This document shows positions 8,459-18,385 of a stretch of 64,000 bases of DNA, piece after piece. This DNA is from Phycisphaeraceae bacterium (GTDB taxonomy: Bacteria > Planctomycetota > Phycisphaerae > Phycisphaerales > UBA1924). How positions within the stretch are numbered: the stretch's first letter is position 1; each line of letters begins with the position of its first letter. A model generated the notes under the pieces. It did no database searches and was not told the DNA's origin. It saw nothing but the letters and a program-made list of their open reading frames with translations. Where the stretch lies: positions 620,001-684,000 of the forward strand of contig JAHBWW010000001.1 of assembly GCA_019636795.1 (NCBI GenBank). Direction: 5' to 3'. The translations under genes and the position numbers were made by a program.

Positions 8459-10693
8459 ATGCTCAAAACACTTATCACCGTTGCTCTCGCTGCGACCGTC
8501 GCCACAGCCCAGCCTCAGGCTCCGATCGCCACACGCTGGACACCGGATTTCGCGCTTCCTCTGGCCGAACATCCGCGTCCAAGTCTCGTTCGCGACCGAT
8601 GGGTGCCGCTCAATGGTCAGTGGGACTACGCCATCACTCCGGCTTCCGAATCAGCGCAGCCATCCCAATGGCAAGGCAAGATCAACGTGCCATTTCCGCT
8701 GGAGAGCACGCTCAGTGGCGTTACGCGCTCGCTCGCGCCCGACGAAGCCCTCTGGTATCGCCGCGAACTCATCGCCACATCAATCCCACAGGGTGCTCGT
8801 TTCCTGCTCCATTTTGGAGCCGTCGATCACTCGGCCACCGTCTGGATCAACTCAACGCTCATCGGCACCCACGAGGGCGGCTACACCCCGTTCACGTTTG
8901 ACATCACCGACGCGCTCTCTGGCCAAGGCGTCCATGAAATCATCGTTCGCGTCACCGATCCGACCGACACGAGCCATCAGGCACGCGGCAAGCAGGTGCT
9001 CAATCCCCACGGCATCTGGTACACCGCAGTCAGCGGCATCTGGCAGACCGTCTGGCTCGAAGCTGTTCCTGAAACCCGCATAGAGCGACTCGATATGGTC
9101 ACTCACAGCGAAGATGGAACGGTCAAGATCCATCCTGTCATCGCCGGCCTCGATGGTGATTTCGTCATCGAAGCGCGCGTCCGACGTTCGGGCCGTGGCG
9201 TGGCCTCAGGCATAACCGTCTCGACCCGCCCCATCACGCTCTACCTCGGCGTCCCAGACGAGTGGTCCCCCGATTCCCCAGCCTTGTACGAAGTCGAAGT
9301 CGCACTGCGCCATGCCCCAGCCGGCGAGATCATCGACCGCGTCCAGAGCTACTTCGCCTTCCGCACGGTCGAGGTCAAACCAGACGCCGAAGGCATCGAA
9401 CGCATTCACCTCAATGGCCAGCCACTATTCATGCTCGGACTTCTCGACCAGGGTTGGTGGCCCGACGGCCTCTACACCGCACCCACCGACGAAGCACTCA
9501 AGTTCGACGTGCAGATGACCAGGGCCCTCGGGTTCAACATGCTCCGCAAGCATGTCAAGGTCGAGCCCGCACGCTTCTATTTCTGGTGCGACCAGCTCGG
9601 CGTCCTCGTCTGGCAGGACATGCCCAGTGGCGACAAGTACATCGGTCCGAGTGACCCCGATATCGAGCGTACGCCAGAATCTGAGACAGCATTCCGCACC
9701 GAGTGGCAATCCATCATCGACCATCTCGCCCACCATCCTTCGATCGTCGCGTGGATTCCATTCAACGAAGGCTGGGGGCAGTTCAAGACCAATGAAATCA
9801 TCAACTGGACCAAGTCTCTTGACCCTACACGTCTCGTCGGCGGACCCAGCGGCTGGACCGATCGCGGCACCGGCGACTTCTTCGATGTTCACGTATACCC
9901 AGGCCCCGGCATGGCGCCGCTCTCCACCGGCCGCGCAAGTGTGCTCGGCGAGTTCGGAGGCCTCGGACTGCCCGTCGAAGGTCACCTCTGGCAGCAGAAA
10001 GACAACTGGGGATACCGCACATACTCCACGCGCGATGAACTCAAGACTCAGTACGAAGCTCTCATCCAAGCCATGCGTCCGCTCATCGGCCAAGGTCTCG
10101 CTGCAGCGGTCTATACGCAGACCACCGACGTCGAAGGCGAAGTCAATGGCCTGATGACCTACGACCGTCGCGTCATCAAGATCGAACCTGAAGACATGCG
10201 TCGCATCAACGCGCTCGCCTTCGCCCCGCCGCCGATCGTGACCACCATTCTTCCCACAAGCGAGAAGAACCCGCAGCCCTGGCGAACCGCCTCACGCGAT
10301 CCCGGACAAGGCTGGTACGCCATCGAATTCCGCGATCACTCGTGGAGCGAGGACATCGGTGGCTTCGGCACTCACATCACCCCAGGAGCGCGCATAGGCA
10401 CCGAATGGAAGTTCGCCGACATCTGGCTTCGTCGCACATTCACGCTCCCCGCAGGCGATCCAGCTCCCAACCTCTATGTGCGCATGCACCACGACGAAGA
10501 CGCCACCGTCTACCTCAATGGCAAACTCCTGCTCAAGGTCGAAGGCTACACCACCAGTTACCGAGACTTCGGGCCTGTGGATGCTTCGCTGCTTCGCTAT
10601 GGTACCAACAACGTCATCGCCGTTCACTGTCGCCAGACCCGAGGCGGGCAATTCATAGACGTTGGCCTCGTCTCAATCACTGAACCGGAGTAA
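8459..10693 (+). CDS. Glycoside hydrolase family 2 protein (beta-galactosidase/beta-glucuronidase type), secreted
   Basis: A 744-residue secreted enzyme: signal peptide MLKTLITVALAATVATAQ, an N-terminal jelly-roll sugar-binding domain (GQWDYAITPAS ... LWYRREL ... VDHSATVWINSTLIGTHEGG), an Ig-like middle and a TIM-barrel. The acid/base Glu is E437 in WIPFNEGWGQ and the putative nucleophile is E498 in VLGEFGG. A C-terminal domain (about residues 600-744) repeats the lectin-like WLRRTFTLP ... YLNGK fold. This supports hydrolysis of beta-linked hexosides in the periplasm or outside the cell; substrate is undefined. ATG 8459 was chosen for the signal peptide; ribosome-binding sites are weak at all candidates. 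It is followed by a convergent gene. Confidence 0.88.
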   Translation: MLKTLITVALAATVATAQPQAPIATRWTPDFALPLAEHPRPSLVRDRWVPLNGQWDYAITPASESAQPSQWQGKINVPFPLESTLSGVTRSLAPDEALWYRRELIATSIPQGARFLLHFGAVDHSATVWINSTLIGTHEGGYTPFTFDITDALSGQGVHEIIVRVTDPTDTSHQARGKQVLNPHGIWYTAVSGIWQTVWLEAVPETRIERLDMVTHSEDGTVKIHPVIAGLDGDFVIEARVRRSGRGVASGITVSTRPITLYLGVPDEWSPDSPALYEVEVALRHAPAGEIIDRVQSYFAFRTVEVKPDAEGIERIHLNGQPLFMLGLLDQGWWPDGLYTAPTDEALKFDVQMTRALGFNMLRKHVKVEPARFYFWCDQLGVLVWQDMPSGDKYIGPSDPDIERTPESETAFRTEWQSIIDHLAHHPSIVAWIPFNEGWGQFKTNEIINWTKSLDPTRLVGGPSGWTDRGTGDFFDVHVYPGPGMAPLSTGRASVLGEFGGLGLPVEGHLWQQKDNWGYRTYSTRDELKTQYEALIQAMRPLIGQGLAAAVYTQTTDVEGEVNGLMTYDRRVIKIEPEDMRRINALAFAPPPIVTTILPTSEKNPQPWRTASRDPGQGWYAIEFRDHSWSEDIGGFGTHITPGARIGTEWKFADIWLRRTFTLPAGDPAPNLYVRMHHDEDATVYLNGKLLLKVEGYTTSYRDFGPVDASLLRYGTNNVIAVHCRQTRGGQFIDVGLVSITEPE

Positions 10694-10728
10694 TGATCGC
10701 ACGCGATACCCCGGATCAACATCCGGCC

Positions 10729-13209
10729 TCAAGGCGCTCGCTCTGCGGCTCGTCTCGACCATTCCTGTGACTCGGCGTCCTTGCCGATATACGCAAACAA
10801 CTCCGCTGCTCGCTGCGCAAGCACAGCATTGCGGTCGCCAATTGTTGCTGCTCGTGCCATGGCTTGGCTCGCTTCGTCGAGCCGCCCAGCCGTCGCAAAG
10901 ATGATCGCCTCCATCGTCATCAGGTACGAATCATCAGGCTTCATCTCGACAGCACTCCGGACGTGATCGAGCGCTTCCTGCACAAGCTCAGGCCGCCCGC
11001 TCGCCATCGCGATCGAAAGGAATCCGCCAGCCATCTGCATCGTCTCGTATGGGCTGTGGCGTACCCGCCGCAGCGCTTCTCTCGCGTAGCCAAGTGCCCG
11101 TTCGGGCTCCTGTTGCCACAGCCCGTGAGCGCCGTTCATAAGCACACTAGCCGTCGCGGTCCGGTGCTCAAGTGCTGCTTCCAGCGATTCACGCGCAGCC
11201 CCTTCCTGCTGCATCTGAAACTCCAGCGTCGCACGCCGGAGCAAAAGAGCCGCATCGCGCACCCGCGTGTTCCGGAGTGTTTCCAGATTCTCCGCCTGCG
11301 AAACACCCAGCGCCATCCCCAGCTCCATCCGATCCAGAATCAACGACGCATCCTTGTGCTTCCCTGCATGCTCGTCCGCGCGATCAAGAGCGTCTCGCGC
11401 TTCTTCACCTTGCCCGACTATCGCATGAAACCGCGCGCGTTCAAGCCAGTAACGCGGACTTTCTTTCACGTTCGTCGGCGCCGTTTCCCACACCTCCAGC
11501 GCAGACTCAATTCCCGCAACCGAAGCCGCACGTTGTGCAATCTCCCGCCGCACAACATGAAGCGACGGGTGCCGCGTGAGCGCATCATCCAGCAGGTTCA
11601 TGACTTCATCATCCGTCGCGCCGCGCGCAAGCATCACTCCGACCACCTCGAACACAAGCCCATCAGTAGGTCTGCCCTTCTCGATCACCAGCCTCAACGT
11701 TGCCTCCGCAGTCGCACGCTCCCCCGCGACCAACTCCAGAAACGCCCGTTGCACCAGGTCATCAGGCGTCAGCGCCCAACCAAACCCCCCCGCATGCCTC
11801 GCGTCCGCCTTCGCCCACGACCGGAGCCCTCGCTGCGCTCTCGCTACATCACTCGCCGCCGGCTGAAACTCCACCTGCAAGAGTGCTCCCGATGGAACCA
11901 GAATCGATGCGTGCATCATCTCCGCATGCCACCGGTGCCCCCGCACAATCCCACTCCAAGTCCCAGCGCCCAACAGCGCCACAAGCATTGCCGTAAAAAC
12001 CCACCCCCCAGGCCGCACCTTGCCCTTGATTTTCAACTGCACCTGCTGAATCCGCACGTTTGGCTCGCGCAGCATCTTTAGCCCCATTAACACCGCAAAC
12101 GCGCCAATCCCCGCGATTCCCACCGCCATCAGCATCGGCACAAGCCCCATCATCCCGCGGAAGGCCCAGAACAACATCACAAACGAAACAATCACTACGA
12201 TCTCTTCGGCCCACGACGCATCGAGCATGCGGCCACGCCGCTCGCGCACCATCTCCCACCGCTCCGCAGCCTCCGCATCGCGAGGCTTGGCAAACTTCGC
12301 CGGACGCCCAAACCCCACATACAGCGCGTCATTCGGACACACGCTCACGCAATCCAGACACTTCATGCACCCGGGGTCGATCACCATGCCATAGTCGCGC
12401 ACTTCCTCGTGCACCCGCACGTTCGAAGAACACGCCGCGGTGCAGTGCCCGCACCCTTCGCACGCGTCCGTCACTCGAATCCGCATCGGGCTCCACTGTT
12501 CCACGGGCGCAAAGAACCCACCATACGGGCACCCATATGTGCAGAAACCCTTCGCCCCGAGAAAGTACACACTGGCAAATCCAACCACGAGCAGGAACGG
12601 AATCGCCACAGGCCACGCTGCAAACGTCGCCCAGAAATCCTCCACAATGAACTCAGTCTCGAACCCACCAAACGGCGCCACCGGCTTGAGCCACACCGGG
12701 GCCGCCACATCCATCCAGTCCAGCATCGGAAACAGGACCCACCGCTTGAAGTTCGGCCAAACAAACATGTACAGCGCAAGTCCCAGCGGCACGAAGATCA
12801 GCAACCTCGAACGGAACGGCTTGGGACGAACACCCACCTTCAGCATCAACCACCGACACGCATCCTGAAGCGCGATAATGTGGCAACCCCACCCACACAC
12901 AAAACGTCCAAACACCAACGTCGAAAGTATCGCCAGCGAAAAAAACACAAACCCGGCGTTGATCGCACCTCGTTCCAGCGTGTGCATCGATTCTGAAGGT
13001 TCAATCGGGCTCAGCGTGCTTCCTGTGACAACCCACTGCACGATGTGTCCGATCATCACGACATGCACCGCCGCCAGCACCCAGAACCGACGCCACCCCA
13101 TCGTCGATGCCTTGACAGCCTTGCGCTCGCCCGTAGGCTCTTTGCACACACGCAGCGACACCGAACCATCCGCCCGCCGCGTTGCTACCTTGCCGCCCTT
13201 TTTCTTCAT
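10729..13209 (-). CDS. NapH-type membrane polyferredoxin fused to a TPR domain
   Basis: An 826-residue protein. Residues ~35-240 hold several membrane segments with the NapH/NosR/RdxA cysteine motifs CGWGCH (about 105-110) and CTYGCPYG (about 223-230). Two [4Fe-4S] ferredoxin motifs follow at about 250-260 (CEGCGHCTAAC) and 281-291 (CMKCLDCVSVC), then two more membrane segments. The last ~300 residues are TPR repeats (AREALRRV, DHVRSAVEMKPDDSYLMTME, and similar). It likely passes electrons from the quinone pool to a periplasmic or membrane oxidoreductase; the TPR part may dock partners. ATG 13209 was chosen because the open frame further upstream overlaps the photolyase gene and has no homology. 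No terminal reductase gene is adjacent. Confidence 0.8.
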   Translation of the reverse strand: MKKKGGKVATRRADGSVSLRVCKEPTGERKAVKASTMGWRRFWVLAAVHVVMIGHIVQWVVTGSTLSPIEPSESMHTLERGAINAGFVFFSLAILSTLVFGRFVCGWGCHIIALQDACRWLMLKVGVRPKPFRSRLLIFVPLGLALYMFVWPNFKRWVLFPMLDWMDVAAPVWLKPVAPFGGFETEFIVEDFWATFAAWPVAIPFLLVVGFASVYFLGAKGFCTYGCPYGGFFAPVEQWSPMRIRVTDACEGCGHCTAACSSNVRVHEEVRDYGMVIDPGCMKCLDCVSVCPNDALYVGFGRPAKFAKPRDAEAAERWEMVRERRGRMLDASWAEEIVVIVSFVMLFWAFRGMMGLVPMLMAVGIAGIGAFAVLMGLKMLREPNVRIQQVQLKIKGKVRPGGWVFTAMLVALLGAGTWSGIVRGHRWHAEMMHASILVPSGALLQVEFQPAASDVARAQRGLRSWAKADARHAGGFGWALTPDDLVQRAFLELVAGERATAEATLRLVIEKGRPTDGLVFEVVGVMLARGATDDEVMNLLDDALTRHPSLHVVRREIAQRAASVAGIESALEVWETAPTNVKESPRYWLERARFHAIVGQGEEARDALDRADEHAGKHKDASLILDRMELGMALGVSQAENLETLRNTRVRDAALLLRRATLEFQMQQEGAARESLEAALEHRTATASVLMNGAHGLWQQEPERALGYAREALRRVRHSPYETMQMAGGFLSIAMASGRPELVQEALDHVRSAVEMKPDDSYLMTMEAIIFATAGRLDEASQAMARAATIGDRNAVLAQRAAELFAYIGKDAESQEWSRRAAERAP

Positions 13210-13314
13210 ACAGTGACGATAGCAAGCCTGCTGCCAACATCCCCGAGCCCAATCGGCATCCAACACTCTCCCGCCCGCGAACGAAGTCCTATCTTCACTG
13301 TGGGAGATTCCCCC

Positions 13315-14733
13315 ATGCGCTCGCTCATCTGGTTCCGCAGCGACCTGCGCTGCAACGACAACACCGCCCTGGACGAAGCCGCACGTCGCTCCACCCGTGG
13401 CGTCGTCGCCGCCTTCGCCGTCACCCCGCGCCAATGGCTGGATCTGCACCATTGGTCCGCTTCCAAACTCAGCCTCGTCCTTCGCAGCGTCAGCGATCTG
13501 TCGGAGCAACTCGCAACCCGCAACATCGCCCTGCGCATTATCACTCAACCCGATTTCGCCGCGCTCCCGAAGGCACTCCTCGATCTGGCCCGATCAACCG
13601 AGTGCGACGCCCTGTTCTTCAATCGCGAGTATGAATGGAACGAGCGACAGCGCGATGCTCTGGTTTCGAAAGCGTTTCTCGACGCAGGTCTCGCAGCCCA
13701 CTCCTTCACCGATCGCACGCTCTTCGAGCCGGGCCAGATCCGCACCAAGTCCGGCACACACTACACCGTCTACTCGCCGTTCAAGCGAGCCGCGCATACC
13801 TTGCTCGCCGAGGGCTTGCCAACACTCCGCAGCACACCCAAAAAACGCGCTGAAATGGTTTCAACTCCTGATCCCGTGCCAAACCCGCACGATCTGGCCG
13901 CCGCCCAACCTCACGACGCGCTCTGGCCCGAGGGCGAAGCCCACGTCCGCGCGCGGCTCGACCGATTCGCACAAGACGCTCTGTCTCACTATCACGCCAG
14001 ACGCGACCTGCTTGCCGAACCCGGCACCAGCACCTTGTCGCCGTATCTCGCCATCGGTGCAATTTCAATCCGACGTTGTGCAGCCGTTGCGCTTGACATG
14101 ATTGGACCCGACATCGACAAAGGCCCACCAGGCCCGACAACATGGCTGAGCGAACTCCTCTGGCGCGAGTTCTACACCCACGTCCTTTTTAACTTCCCTC
14201 GAGTCAGCAAAGGCCTCCCATTCCGACTCGACACACAGCACATCAACTGGGATCACAACCCCGATCACCTCGCCGCATGGAAGGCAGGCCGCACCGGCTA
14301 CCCAATCGTCGATGCTGCCATGCGCCAACTCCTCGCCACAGGATGGATGCACAACCGGGCACGCATGATCGCCGCTATGTTCCTCACCAAAGACCTCGGC
14401 CTCGATTGGCGCCTCGGCGAACAACACTTCATGCAGCACCTCGTCGATGGCGATCTGGCCAACAACAACGGTGGATGGCAGTGGTCCGCCTCCACCGGCA
14501 CCGACGCCCAGCCATACTTCCGCATCTTCAACCCAATCACTCAGAGCCAGCGCTTCGACCCCCAAGGCCACTACATCCGCCGATACGTCCACGAAATCGC
14601 GCACCTCGACGATCACGCCATCCACGATCCATCAAGCCTCGGCCTCGCCGCAGCCGCTCTCGACTACCCGCCGCCGATCGTCGACCACGCAGCCGCCCGC
14701 GCTCGCACACTCGCCCGCTTCACCGTCTCATGA
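13315..14733 (+). CDS. phr: Deoxyribodipyrimidine photolyase (class I CPD photolyase)
   Basis: A 472-residue DNA photolyase that repairs UV-induced cyclobutane dimers using blue light and FADH-. The N-terminal alpha/beta antenna domain starts SLIWFRSDLRCNDNTALDEA. The FAD-binding helical domain carries WLSELLWREFYTHV, GRTGYPIVDAAMRQLLATGW, MHNRARMIAAMFLTKDL and NGGWQWSASTGTDAQPYFR, containing the conserved Trp/Asn/Arg of the FAD and dimer pockets. GGGAG at 13302-13306 precedes the ATG by 8 bases. It is divergent from the polyferredoxin gene. The family includes cryptochromes, but the full substrate-pocket signature favours a repair enzyme. Confidence 0.95.
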   Translation: MRSLIWFRSDLRCNDNTALDEAARRSTRGVVAAFAVTPRQWLDLHHWSASKLSLVLRSVSDLSEQLATRNIALRIITQPDFAALPKALLDLARSTECDALFFNREYEWNERQRDALVSKAFLDAGLAAHSFTDRTLFEPGQIRTKSGTHYTVYSPFKRAAHTLLAEGLPTLRSTPKKRAEMVSTPDPVPNPHDLAAAQPHDALWPEGEAHVRARLDRFAQDALSHYHARRDLLAEPGTSTLSPYLAIGAISIRRCAAVALDMIGPDIDKGPPGPTTWLSELLWREFYTHVLFNFPRVSKGLPFRLDTQHINWDHNPDHLAAWKAGRTGYPIVDAAMRQLLATGWMHNRARMIAAMFLTKDLGLDWRLGEQHFMQHLVDGDLANNNGGWQWSASTGTDAQPYFRIFNPITQSQRFDPQGHYIRRYVHEIAHLDDHAIHDPSSLGLAAAALDYPPPIVDHAAARARTLARFTVS

Positions 14734-14742
14734 CTCCCGCCC

Positions 14743-16203
14743 TCACCTCGCGCACTCGCACATCAACGCCCATAACTCTTTCACATGCTCCAGCCGTGTC
14801 GCAGTGCCTCCGATCGCGACGCGCATCACGAACCTTTCCCGCCCAGACTCGTCGGGCAGCATCGTGTGCGAAACAAACGCTCTGCCCGACGAGTTGATCG
14901 CCTCCATCACGCGGCGCGTCGCATCATCGCCCTCCGCGCAGCACAGACACACCAGACTCGTCACCCGAGGCGACGCCATCTCAAAATACTCACTCGCGTG
15001 CACCTGCTGCTCCAGCCACGCCGCCGCTGCGATGTGCGCCCGCACATGCGCCCGCAGCCCCTCGCGACCATAGTGCCGCAGCACAAACATCAGTTTGAGC
15101 GCTCGAAACCGGCGCCCGAGCGGAATCTGCCAGTCGCGATAATCCACTACCGCGCCCGCTTCGGTCGCACTGTTCCTCAGATACTCCGGCAGCACCGACA
15201 GCGCTCTCACCAGCGACGCCCGATCCCGCGTCCAGAAGCAATCGCAGTCAAAGTTCGTCAGCAGCCACTTGTGCGGATTGAAACACACCGAATCCGCCCG
15301 TTCCACTCCCTCAATCATCCACCGATGCTCCTCGCACACCAGCGCCGCACCAGTAAACGCAGCATCAGCATGCAGCCACACCTCCTCGGGCACCACGCGC
15401 CTAATCTCCACGAGCGAATCGACCGACTCTGAACTCGTCATCCCGATCGTCGCGCACACCCAGCCCGGCACCAGCCCGGCCGCCACATCTGCCCGAATCG
15501 CCCGCCCGAGCGCATCAGCGTCCATCCGGTGCACATCATCGCACTCGATCAGCCTCACCCGCCTGCGATCCTCAGGCCCATCGGCAAGCCCTGCAATCAT
15601 CGCCGCCTTGACGATCGAACTGTGCGCATGCCTCGACGCATACACCGTCATCGCATGGACATCGCTTCCTCTTTCGCGCAGTCGCCCCCTCGCAGCCAGC
15701 AGCGACACCAACGTCGATTCCGATGCTGTTCCCGCGATGCACCCGCCACCCTGCCCGTTCGCGCCCGGGTTCTCAAAAGTAAACTCTCCTGGCAGCCCGA
15801 TCAGGTCGGCCATCCAGTCCGTGCATCTCATCTCCACTTCCGTAGCGGCCGGGCTTGTCGCCCAGAGCATGCCGTTGACATTCAGCCCCGCCGCCAAAAT
15901 TTCCCCGAGTATTCCCGGGAAGGACGCATTGCACGGAAAGTACCCGAAGAACCTCGGGCTTTGCCAGTGCAAGAGGTTGCTGGTCACAGTTCCATCAACA
16001 AAAGCCAGCATCTCCTTCCAAGTGTCTCCCGTACCCGCTTCCTCTGCCAATCGTTGAGGCATGGCTGCGAGCACCGTCCCCGGCGGGCCAAACGATTGCA
16101 CCGCACGCCCCTCCAGCCCGGCGTGATAGTCTGCGATCCAGTCAATCAGAAAATGGCCTAGTCGACGAAACTCATCGGGGCTCATATGTGGCGGAATGCT
16201 CAT
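14743..16203 (-). CDS. PLP-dependent decarboxylase (aromatic-L-amino-acid / DOPA decarboxylase family)
   Basis: A 486-residue group II pyridoxal-phosphate decarboxylase. The PLP Lys is K312 in FNPHKWLLTNFDCD; the Asp that contacts the pyridine nitrogen is in LHADAAFTG; RFFGYFPCNASFPGILGE and GCIAGTASESTLVSLLAAR are typical substrate and cofactor segments. It would decarboxylate aromatic amino acids (Trp, Phe, Tyr or Dopa), giving amines and CO2. ATG 16203 (MSIPPHMSPDEF) matches the family start; an ATG 14 codons upstream is less likely. It is convergent with the photolyase (9 bases apart). The exact substrate cannot be assigned from sequence. Confidence 0.9.
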   Translation of the reverse strand: MSIPPHMSPDEFRRLGHFLIDWIADYHAGLEGRAVQSFGPPGTVLAAMPQRLAEEAGTGDTWKEMLAFVDGTVTSNLLHWQSPRFFGYFPCNASFPGILGEILAAGLNVNGMLWATSPAATEVEMRCTDWMADLIGLPGEFTFENPGANGQGGGCIAGTASESTLVSLLAARGRLRERGSDVHAMTVYASRHAHSSIVKAAMIAGLADGPEDRRRVRLIECDDVHRMDADALGRAIRADVAAGLVPGWVCATIGMTSSESVDSLVEIRRVVPEEVWLHADAAFTGAALVCEEHRWMIEGVERADSVCFNPHKWLLTNFDCDCFWTRDRASLVRALSVLPEYLRNSATEAGAVVDYRDWQIPLGRRFRALKLMFVLRHYGREGLRAHVRAHIAAAAWLEQQVHASEYFEMASPRVTSLVCLCCAEGDDATRRVMEAINSSGRAFVSHTMLPDESGRERFVMRVAIGGTATRLEHVKELWALMCECAR

Positions 16204-16303
16204 TCCCCAAGCGTAGCCGACACCGCTCACCCCACAATGAGCCACCAGGGCGAGGCTTCCGTTCGCACAATCAAGCAGATCGCAAAATTGTCATTGTGGA
16301 CTC

Positions 16304-16333
16304 TTGCTTTTGGTGCGCGGTTTCGGGTATAAG
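16304..16333 (+). promoter_or_regulatory. Candidate sigma-70-like promoter for the FG-GAP protein gene
   Basis: TTGCTT at 16304-16309 and TATAAG at 16328-16333 are separated by 18 bases, in a 290-base intergenic region. The implied leader is about 150 nucleotides and begins with a short inverted repeat (GGCGAG/CTCGCC). Plausible by eye only. Confidence 0.4.
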
Positions 16334-16493
16334 AACTGAGGCGAGTTCTCGCCATCTGGAAAGGACACCCACCCTCATTCGAGACCGTGGGCAAAAAGTT
16401 CGTTGTGTCATGATGACAGGTTCGTTGTTCTACAAGTTGTAGACAGCGGTCGGTTGTGTACTTCGCCGACGAACATTGAATAGGGAGGGTCGC

Positions 16494-18287
16494 ATGTCGA
16501 CTTGTTCAACGCGCTCAGGCGCTGGGGTTGTCTATTGCCTTGTTGCAGTAATCCTCGCCCTCTGTAGCGCCTTTACACAACCCGCAGCCGCACAAACCCT
16601 CGCCTTTACCAACGAGACGGTTCGCGCCGGACTCACCTTCACCCATACGCAGGGCCCACGCTACGGGTTCCTCGGTGCAGGCGGTGTCGCAGCCGATTTC
16701 AACAACGATGGCTACATCGACCTATTCGTCCTCGGCGGCGGCGGCGACCCCGACGCACTCTTCATCAACAACGGCATCAATCAGCAAGGCCATGTCACCT
16801 TCACCGACCAGGCCCAGCAGTGGGGCGTCAACTTCCGCCACCATTCCTTCGGCGTCTCCGCTGTCGACTTCAACAACGACGGATTCGTCGATCTTTACAT
16901 CACGTCCTACGGCCCCGTCCCCGGAAACCCAATCGCAGGACGACACAAACTCCTTCGTAACAACGGCCCAGACGCCGAGGGAAACTGGTCCTTTACCGAT
17001 ATCGCCCTCGCTGCCGGCGTCCATCTCCTGCGCCCAGGTCTCGTCGATGGCACCGGTTCGGCATGGGGAGACTACGACCTCGATGGCGACCTCGACCTCT
17101 TCGTCGCCTCCTACCAACGCGGCCAACCCGGCAACCGACTCTTCCGCAACGATGGCCTCAACGCCCAAGGCGTCTGGATCTTCACCGATGTCACCAACGT
17201 CGCAGGCCTCCACCACACACAAATCGCCGGCTTCATCCCGGGCTTCGTCGATATGAATGGCGATGGATACCCCGAACTCCTCCTCGTCGCCGACTCCGGC
17301 ACCAGCAAGTACTACATCAACAATCGAAACGGAACCTTCACCGTTGCCACTCACCTCTGCAACGGCATCGAAAGTGCCAACGGCATGGGTTCGGCAATCG
17401 GCGACATCAACGCCGACGGACGCCTCGACTGGTACGTCTCCGGCAGTTGGTATGACTTCCTTCAAGGCCCCGGCAACGTCCTCATGGTCGCATCCCCGCA
17501 TGGCGACTTCGTCAACATCGCACCCGGCACGCCCGTCCAGAATGGCGGCTGGGGCTGGGGCGTCCTGATCGTCGACCTTGATCACGACACCAGGCCCGAC
17601 CTCGTCGAAACCAACGGCTGGCTTGGCGAGTACCTTGGCGAGCAGTCATACCTCCTTCGAAACCTCGGCGGACTTCAGTTCCAGGAGGTCGCACTTCAAG
17701 TTGGATTCGAGCACCACGGTCAAGGCCGCGGCCTCATCCGCTTCGACGCCGACAACGACGGCGATCAGGACCTCGTCATCTTCAGTTGCGGCGAGCCTCT
17801 CGCGTTTTTCGAGAATCACCTCATCACCCCCGGAGGCCCAACTCCCACTAACGCAAACTGGATCAACATCAAGTTCGACACCCGACAGCGCGCCACTGTT
17901 CCGCCGCACGGCATCGGCACCGTCCTTCAAATCACCGCAGGCGGACTCACTCAGACCGTCCATATCACCAGCAGTTTCTCACACGCCTCCCAAAGCGAAA
18001 TCGGCGCTCACGTCGGTCTCGGGACCGCAACCACTATCGACATCCTCCGCATCCGCTATCCCGATGGCTCCATCCGCACCTACACCAACATCCCCGCAAA
18101 TCAGCACCTCCTCATCCACACCCCCGCCCACCGCGCCGACTTCGATGGCTCGGGCACTCTCGACGTCGCCGATGTCCAGGCGATCGTCATCGCATGGCAG
18201 GCGCGCGACCTCGCTGCCGACCACAACGGCGACTGGATTCTCGACTTCTTCGATATCCTTCACTTCCTCCGCGATTTTTCCAACTGA
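16494..18287 (+). CDS. Secreted FG-GAP/VCBS-repeat protein with UnbV-like domain and C-terminal dockerin-type repeat
   Basis: A 597-residue exported protein. After the signal peptide come several FG-GAP/VCBS blades with calcium-binding DxNxDGxxD loops (ADFNNDGYIDLFV, DYDLDGDLDLFVAS, DMNGDGYPELLL, DINADGRLDWYV, DADNDGDQDLVI), a beta-propeller common in surface proteins. Residues ~460-545 match the ASPIC/UnbV domain (IRYPDGSIRTYTNIPANQHL). The tail has dockerin-type EF-hand repeats (ADFDGSGTLDVADVQAIV, DHNGDWILDFFDILHFL). ATG 16494 has GGGAGG about 5 bases upstream. It probably acts in adhesion or extracellular polymer binding; no catalytic site is seen. Confidence 0.85.
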   Translation: MSTCSTRSGAGVVYCLVAVILALCSAFTQPAAAQTLAFTNETVRAGLTFTHTQGPRYGFLGAGGVAADFNNDGYIDLFVLGGGGDPDALFINNGINQQGHVTFTDQAQQWGVNFRHHSFGVSAVDFNNDGFVDLYITSYGPVPGNPIAGRHKLLRNNGPDAEGNWSFTDIALAAGVHLLRPGLVDGTGSAWGDYDLDGDLDLFVASYQRGQPGNRLFRNDGLNAQGVWIFTDVTNVAGLHHTQIAGFIPGFVDMNGDGYPELLLVADSGTSKYYINNRNGTFTVATHLCNGIESANGMGSAIGDINADGRLDWYVSGSWYDFLQGPGNVLMVASPHGDFVNIAPGTPVQNGGWGWGVLIVDLDHDTRPDLVETNGWLGEYLGEQSYLLRNLGGLQFQEVALQVGFEHHGQGRGLIRFDADNDGDQDLVIFSCGEPLAFFENHLITPGGPTPTNANWINIKFDTRQRATVPPHGIGTVLQITAGGLTQTVHITSSFSHASQSEIGAHVGLGTATTIDILRIRYPDGSIRTYTNIPANQHLLIHTPAHRADFDGSGTLDVADVQAIVIAWQARDLAADHNGDWILDFFDILHFLRDFSN

Positions 18288-18385
18288 TCCGATCGAATAC
18301 ACTCCCTTGGTCTGCGCGTGCGACCTCTCGACCATCCCCTTCCCCTCCCGGTCGAGCGGTCGTCGCGCCTTTGTCGAGGTTCCTT

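Noticed and set aside
13210-13548. N-terminal extension of the polyferredoxin frame
   Set aside because: Would overlap the photolyase gene and shows no family similarity; the ATG at 13209 fits the membrane start.
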